A stretch of 64,000 nt of DNA from Herbaspirillum sp. CF444 (GTDB lineage Bacteria; Pseudomonadota; Gammaproteobacteria; Burkholderiales; Burkholderiaceae_D). The translations under genes were made by a program, and so were the position numbers. Below the pieces are notes generated by a model. The model searched no databases, had not been told where the DNA came from, and saw nothing but the letters and a program-made list of their open reading frames with translations. Shown one piece after another: positions 61,906 through 64,000 of this stretch. The stretch is taken from positions 248,001 to 312,000 of the forward strand of contig NZ_AKJW01000018.1 in NCBI RefSeq assembly GCF_000282135.1, read 5' to 3'. The stretch's first letter is position 1. The number at the start of each line of letters is the position of its first letter.

Positions 61906-63141
61906 ATGATTCCGTGGTACAAACAACTGACAAAACCTGAAAAACGGACCTTTTGGGCCTGTTTCAGCGGATGGGGACTGGACGCGATGGACACGCAGAT
62001 GTATGCGCTGACCATCCCCACCCTGATCGCCTTGTGGGGCATGACCAAAGGTGAAGCCGGCATCCTCGGCACAGCGGTCCTCATCATGGCGGCGCTGGGA
62101 GGATGGGTCGCGGGCATCCTGTCCGATCGTTACGGACGGGTTCGAATTCTCCAGGTGACCATCGCATGGTTCTCTCTCTTCACCTTCCTCTCCGCATTCA
62201 CAGATTCGTTCTGGCAGTTGCTGATCACGCGCAGCCTGCAGGGTATCGGGTTCGGCGGCGAATGGGCCGTGGGTGCGGTGCTGATCAGCGAGACCATTAA
62301 TCCTCAGCTACGCGGCCGCGTCGTGGGCGCGTTGCAAGCGGGCTGGGCGATCGGCTACGGTATCGCGGTGCTGCTGACTACGCTGCTGTTCAACTATATG
62401 GAGCCGGACACGGCGTGGCGCGTGCTGTTCGCCATGGGTCTGTTGCCCGCGCTGCTGGTCCTGTGGATCCGCCGCAATATCGAGGAAGCGCCGGTGTATG
62501 CGCGTGAACGCGCCAAGGCGCAGGTCGAGAGGGTCAGCATCTGGGAAGTGTTCAGCGGCCCCAGCCGCGCCACCACCTTCAAGGCTATCCTGCTGACCTT
62601 CGGCATCTATGGCGGCAACTACGTCATGATCACCTGGTTGCCGGCCTACCTGAAGTTGGTTCTGAACCTGTCGATCAACAACGTCGGTGGCTACCTGGCG
62701 GTCAATATCCTCGGATCCTTTACCGGCGCATTCCTCAATGGCTGGATGGCGGATGCCTTCGGCCGCCGCAAGACCTTCATGATCATTGCCTGTCTGCAGG
62801 CGATTGCTGTCTGCATCTACACAATGGCGCCGATCAACCTGGCCGTTACGCTGGTACTCGGTTTTGTGCTCGGTACGTTGCAATCGGGTACGGCGGCCGG
62901 CACCGGCGCTTACCTGGCCGAACTGTTTCCGACCCGCATCCGAGGTGCTGCGCAAGGCCTGTGCGGCAACGCCGGTCGTGCCATCGGCGCCGTGATGCCG
63001 ACGCTGGTCGGCGTGATCGGCGCCAAGACCGAACTGGGCCTCGCCATGGGCATCTGCGCCGGCATCGCCTACATGGTCGTCGTCGTGGCGGCACTGATGC
63101 TGCCCGAGACCCGCGGCCGCGACCTGTCCAAAGTCGAGTAA
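61906..63141 (+). CDS. MFS transporter (aromatic-acid type)
   Basis: A 411-aa, 12-helix importer. The first helix WACFSGWGLDAMDTQMYALTIPTLI has a D-x-x-D motif typical of sugar/aromatic acid symporters; GILSDRYGRVRIL is the loop 2-3 motif. AAGGAGATACGTCAA precedes the ATG. It sits between the IclR regulator and the LigJ-like gene and probably imports the ring acid that the pathway degrades. Confidence 0.9.
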   Translation: MIPWYKQLTKPEKRTFWACFSGWGLDAMDTQMYALTIPTLIALWGMTKGEAGILGTAVLIMAALGGWVAGILSDRYGRVRILQVTIAWFSLFTFLSAFTDSFWQLLITRSLQGIGFGGEWAVGAVLISETINPQLRGRVVGALQAGWAIGYGIAVLLTTLLFNYMEPDTAWRVLFAMGLLPALLVLWIRRNIEEAPVYARERAKAQVERVSIWEVFSGPSRATTFKAILLTFGIYGGNYVMITWLPAYLKLVLNLSINNVGGYLAVNILGSFTGAFLNGWMADAFGRRKTFMIIACLQAIAVCIYTMAPINLAVTLVLGFVLGTLQSGTAAGTGAYLAELFPTRIRGAAQGLCGNAGRAIGAVMPTLVGVIGAKTELGLAMGICAGIAYMVVVVAALMLPETRGRDLSKVE

Positions 63142-63175
63142 GCGCGACCAATACTTTCACTTCATAGGAAATGAC

Positions 63176-64000
63176 ATGATCATCGATTGCCACGGCCACT
63201 ACACCACCGCACCAAAGGCGCTGGAAGAGTGGCGCAACCGGCAGATCGCCAACCTGAAGACTCCGGCGCTGGGCCCCAAGCCGTCCGAGCTGAAGATCAG
63301 CGACGACGAGCTGCGCGAGTCGATTGAAGGCAACCAGGTGCGCCTGATGGAGGAACGCGGCGCCGACCTGACCATCTTCTCGCCGCGCGCGTCCTTCATG
63401 GCGCACCACATCGGCGACCTGCACACCAGCCAGACTTGGGCGGCGATCTGCAATGAACTCTGCTATCGCGTCTCGCAGCTGTTCCCCGAGCACTTCATCG
63501 GCGCAGCCATGCTGCCGCAGTCGCCGGGTGCGGATATCCGCACCTCCATTGCCGAGCTGGAAAAGTGCGTGAAGGAGTACGGCTTCGTCGGCGTCAACCT
63601 GAATCCGGATCCTTCCGGCGGCCACTGGACGTCGCCGCCGCTGTCGGACAAGGCGTGGTATCCGCTGTACGAGAAGATGGTGGAGCTGGACGTGCCGGCC
63701 ATGATCCATGTGAGCACCAGCTGCAACGCCTGCTTTCACACCACGGGAGCGCACTACCTGAATGCCGACACCACGGCCTTCATGCAATGCCTGACCTCGG
63801 ACCTGTTCAAGGATTTCCCGACGCTGAAGTTCCTGATTCCGCACGGCGGCGGCGCGGTGCCTTACCACTGGGGGCGCTTCCGCGGGCTGGCGCAGGAGAT
63901 GAAGAAGCCGCTGCTGAAGGACCACCTGCTGAACAACATCTTCTTCGACACCTGCGTCTACCATCAGCCAGGCATCGACCTGCTGACCAAGGTCATCCCG
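63176..64000 (+). CDS. ligJ: 4-oxalomesaconate hydratase-type amidohydrolase, 5' part
   Basis: The last visible ORF; 275 codons are present and it runs off the window. It begins MIIDCHGHYTTAPKALEEWR, the metal-binding HxH of the amidohydrolase family, and continues AAMLPQSPGADIRTSIAELEKC, FVGVNLNPDPSGGHWTSPPL, DVPAMIHVSTSCNACF and FLIPHGGGAVPYHWGRF. This pattern matches LigJ, which hydrates 4-oxalomesaconate in the protocatechuate 4,5-cleavage and gallate pathways. AGGAAATGAC precedes the ATG. The 3' end and later pathway genes lie beyond the window. Confidence 0.88.
   Translation, partial: MIIDCHGHYTTAPKALEEWRNRQIANLKTPALGPKPSELKISDDELRESIEGNQVRLMEERGADLTIFSPRASFMAHHIGDLHTSQTWAAICNELCYRVSQLFPEHFIGAAMLPQSPGADIRTSIAELEKCVKEYGFVGVNLNPDPSGGHWTSPPLSDKAWYPLYEKMVELDVPAMIHVSTSCNACFHTTGAHYLNADTTAFMQCLTSDLFKDFPTLKFLIPHGGGAVPYHWGRFRGLAQEMKKPLLKDHLLNNIFFDTCVYHQPGIDLLTKVIP

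Noticed and set aside
1-64000. CRISPR arrays, rRNA operons, prophage or transposase genes
   Set aside because: No regularly spaced repeats, rRNA sequence, integrase or transposase was seen; the only mobile signature is the tRNA island.

Overview
The window reads as chromosome from a GC-rich betaproteobacterium, most likely Oxalobacteraceae and Herbaspirillum-like. This rests on recognised proteins and gene order (yebC-purD, pepN near fbp, a homogentisate operon, a LigJ-type aromatic pathway, many GGDEF/EAL proteins). The genus is inferred, not proven. Coding density is high. Most genes have a clear Shine-Dalgarno, and several junctions overlap by ATGA or GTGA.

1-14.8 kb is mostly housekeeping: an MscS channel (cut by the window edge), purD, yebC, a YjgR/HerA-type ATPase, a SNF2 helicase, an EamA transporter, a quinone oxidoreductase with a small membrane protein, a DUF4136 lipoprotein, pepN, fbp and rarD. 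A 116-bp palindromic element lies between pepN and fbp.

14.9-16.4 kb is the main accessory feature. A tRNA-Thr(CGU) gene is split in its anticodon loop by about 1.4 kb of AT-richer DNA flanked by 17-bp direct repeats. The insert has no integrase. It carries one gene, which encodes an effector-like protein with Tiki/TraB/ChaN-like motifs.

16.6-38.9 kb holds a DyP peroxidase, YciI and GNAT genes, a DMT transporter with a His-rich tail, and signalling genes. The signalling genes are a periplasmic binding protein coupled to a CHASE-PAS-PAS-GGDEF-EAL protein and a GST; an AraC regulator with an EamA transporter; an HDOD protein; a histidine kinase with two overlapping response regulators; and a PAS-GGDEF-EAL protein. 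A glutamine amidotransferase, a tandem TOBE protein and a phospholipase-D lipoprotein with a secreted partner are also here.

38.9-53.3 kb holds a Fur-box PepSY/flavoreductase, a Bcr/CflA exporter, and a homogentisate module (LysR and hydrolase divergent from AAHS transporter-hmgA-fahA-maiA). A membrane EAL protein with a degenerate GGDEF domain, a MaoC dehydratase and an HxlR regulator follow.

53.3-64 kb is small catabolic and regulatory modules with clear palindromic operators: MarR-MFS, a secreted esterase behind an OhrR-like operator, an aldo/keto reductase divergent from a YcaC-like hydrolase, a YtcJ amidohydrolase followed by two tiny XapX membrane proteins, and an IclR-MFS-LigJ cluster that runs off the window and points to protocatechuate/gallate meta-cleavage.
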